From Stenotrophomonas sp. (lineage in GTDB: Bacteria; Pseudomonadota; Gammaproteobacteria; Xanthomonadales; Xanthomonadaceae): 6,689 nt of DNA. The stretch lies in NCBI GenBank assembly GCA_003525885.1, contig DQIG01000291.1:1-6689 (forward strand), in the 5' to 3' direction. A program made the position numbers and the translations under genes. The notes under the pieces were generated by a model. That model made no database searches. It had not been told where the DNA came from and saw only the letters and a program-made list of their open reading frames with translations. Positions 5,041-6,689 of this stretch are shown piece by piece. How positions within the stretch are numbered: the first letter of the stretch is position 1; each line of letters begins with the position of its first letter.

Positions 5041-6689
5041 TCAGTCTTCTTCGGCGGTCGAGCCGGCCCGTTCGGCGTGGCATTGCGGGTCCCAGGCCGT
5101 ACCGGGAAGCAGTTGCCAACGATTCCTGTTGGCAATGCCGATGTCGATCACCTTGGCCGGGTCCACGCAGGGGCTCATCGCATCGTCCAGCACCAGCAGC
5201 CAGCGTTTCTCCGGCGCTTCGGCCAACCACGGGCCAGCGTCATGCCACTGCTCGGCCCAGGGGCGCTTGAAGCCGAACTCGCGCACCGGCCGGTCGGCCT
5301 GCAGCAGGTTCTGTTCACGCCAGGCGACCAGCGCGAGCTCCGCGTCCGGTCCGATCCGCGCGCCCACCCGGCGCATCACCGCCGACGCCGAGGCGTACGG
5401 ATCCAGCGCCGGGATCAGCACCAGGCCGTAGAGCATCCACAGCATGCCGTGGGTCAGCAATACCAGCGTTGCGGCACGGCGCACCCGCAGCCACACGATC
5501 AGCGTGGCCAGGGCAATGGCGAAAGTCAGCAGGCCATCCCCCAGCACCGGCAGCAGCGTATCGGGCATCGCCCGCCGTTCCAGCTGTGCCACGGCCCACG
5601 GATGCTCGGTCATCAGCATCACGCCGAGCACGCCGGTGGCCAGCATCAACACCACGCTGTAGCCGAACAGATAGCGCCGCACGCACAGCCGGCGCAGCAG
5701 GCCCGGCAACAACGGGGCCACCGCCAGTGCCATCGCCGGCAGCATCGGCAGCACATAGACCTCGCGCTTGCCGGGGCTGGCACTGAAGAACACCAGTACC
5801 AGCAACGCCCAGCCCAGCAGCAGCCACTGCCTGCGGTCGCCACGGCGGATGCGGCGCCACCACGGCTTGAACAGCAACGGCAGCAGCAGGCTGCCCGGCA
5901 GCCACAGGGTCAGGATCACCTGCAGGTAGTACCAGACCGGTTGGCGGTGGTGCCAGGCGTTGGCATAGCGCGTGCCGGTCTGCTTGAACAGCAGTTCGTG
6001 GGCATAGGACTGCAGTGCCGCACTGGGCTCATGCAGCAGTGCCCAGCCCAGCGGGGCGAGCCACACCGCCACGCCCAGCAGGAAGGCCGGGATAAGCCAC
6101 AGCAGCGTTGCCGGGTGTGGACCGTCCACACTGCGGCCGCGACGACGCTGGTACAGCCACCAGCCGAACCACGGCAGCACCATCAGCAGCGGCAGGAAGC
6201 CCACACCCTTGGTCACCGTGCCGAGGCCCGCGGCGAAACCTGCCAGCCACAATGCGGGCAGGTTGCGGCGCTCGCACAGGTGGCGCATCAAGCCCCACAG
6301 GGCCACCGTGGTCATGCCGACCAGCACCATGTCGATCTGCGCGCGCTTGGCCATCAGGCCAAACTGCAGGGTGCAGAACAGCGCCGCCAGCGCGTACAGG
6401 GAATGCCGGGGGGACCACAGCCGGCGTGCCAGGTCCGAGACCAGCCACAGGCTGAGCAGGGCGCCCAGCAGCGACGGCAGCAGGAACGACCACTGCCAGC
6501 TGCCGACGACCTCGTAGGCAGCCGCCTGCAGCCACATGAAGACCGGCGGTTTCTCCGCGTACAGCTCCACGCCCCGGTGCGGCAGCAGCCATTCCCCGCT
6601 TTCGACCATGGTGCGGGCCGCCAGCACGAAGCGCGGCTCGTCCGGCGGCTGCGGTTGGCGCAGGCCGATACCGGCCGCCAACGCGGCGA
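5041..6689 (-). CDS. GT39/ArnT-like membrane glycosyltransferase, N-terminus off window
   Basis: The visible 548 residues belong to the GT-C glycosyltransferase family 39 group (PMT, ArnT and relatives), which moves a sugar from a polyprenyl-phosphate carrier to an acceptor on the periplasmic side. The first visible residues are the end of a hydrophobic segment leading into PPDEPRFVLA. The acidic pair (visible residues 16-17) is the conserved first-loop motif, and ELYAEKPPVFMWL follows with the conserved EKPP (45-48). About ten further hydrophobic segments are followed by a soluble C-terminal region of roughly 110 residues, as in ArnT. The visible length nearly equals the 550 residues of E. 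coli ArnT, so only a short N-terminus is missing. The TTG at 6681 is an internal codon; the frame continues past 6689 without a stop. The neighbouring phosphatase and EptA-like genes suggest lipid A or core decoration. An aminoarabinose substrate cannot be shown without arnBCADEF-type genes in view. Confidence 0.88.
   Translation of the reverse strand, partial: AALAAGIGLRQPQPPDEPRFVLAARTMVESGEWLLPHRGVELYAEKPPVFMWLQAAAYEVVGSWQWSFLLPSLLGALLSLWLVSDLARRLWSPRHSLYALAALFCTLQFGLMAKRAQIDMVLVGMTTVALWGLMRHLCERRNLPALWLAGFAAGLGTVTKGVGFLPLLMVLPWFGWWLYQRRRGRSVDGPHPATLLWLIPAFLLGVAVWLAPLGWALLHEPSAALQSYAHELLFKQTGTRYANAWHHRQPVWYYLQVILTLWLPGSLLLPLLFKPWWRRIRRGDRRQWLLLGWALLVLVFFSASPGKREVYVLPMLPAMALAVAPLLPGLLRRLCVRRYLFGYSVVLMLATGVLGVMLMTEHPWAVAQLERRAMPDTLLPVLGDGLLTFAIALATLIVWLRVRRAATLVLLTHGMLWMLYGLVLIPALDPYASASAVMRRVGARIGPDAELALVAWREQNLLQADRPVREFGFKRPWAEQWHDAGPWLAEAPEKRWLLVLDDAMSPCVDPAKVIDIGIANRNRWQLLPGTAWDPQCHAERAGSTAEED

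Noticed and set aside
6679..6681. TTG as the start codon of the GT39 gene
   Set aside because: The frame stays open to the window edge. A start here would remove most of the first membrane segment expected before the DEPR loop, so the gene is treated as cut by the edge.

Overview
The window is high-GC DNA in which every convincing gene lies on the minus strand. The protein families resemble those of the Xanthomonadaceae. The intergenic palindromes look like the abundant short repeats of Stenotrophomonas chromosomes: a GTCGAC-centred hairpin, a GGGTCGGATCC-type palindrome, a GTAG-headed terminus, and GC-triplet stretches running into a conserved CCGTGG...GGCGGGG block. I therefore infer a Stenotrophomonas-like (S. 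maltophilia complex) chromosome. That assignment rests on memory of these families, not on a search.

In transcription order (right to left): (1) 6689-5041, a GT39/ArnT-like membrane glycosyltransferase whose N-terminus is cut by the window edge. (2) A 111-bp gap with a 9-bp inverted repeat, a lone TTGACA and a possible 17-codon leader ORF. (3) 4929-4162, a PAP2-family membrane phosphatase with an atypical catalytic signature. (4) 4165-2516, an EptA/MCR-type phosphoethanolamine transferase that overlaps the phosphatase by ATGA and has a consensus ribosome binding site. (5) 2515-2012, a 504-bp gene-free interval packed with palindromes, direct repeats, a hexanucleotide tandem and two inverted copies of a 43-bp repeat. 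(6) 2011-47, an M2-family (ACE-like) peptidyl-dipeptidase lipoprotein. (7) A strong hairpin terminator at 13-44, with a possible REP terminus at the left edge.

The three membrane enzymes form a plausible envelope-modification cluster. A PAP2 phosphatase could strip a phosphate from lipid A, the EptA-like enzyme could add phosphoethanolamine, and the GT39 enzyme could transfer a sugar from a polyprenyl carrier. Such changes reduce surface negative charge and commonly affect sensitivity to cationic peptides. The PAP2-eptA pairing recalls the LpxE-EptA pair of Helicobacter pylori. The exact substrates here are inferred. The M2 peptidase appears to be a separate transcription unit beyond the repeat block.

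I see no clear new defence or mobile system. The most unusual items are the composite repeat block, the non-canonical PAP2 signature, and the leader ORF with a perfect Shine-Dalgarno that overlaps a phosphatase start lacking one.
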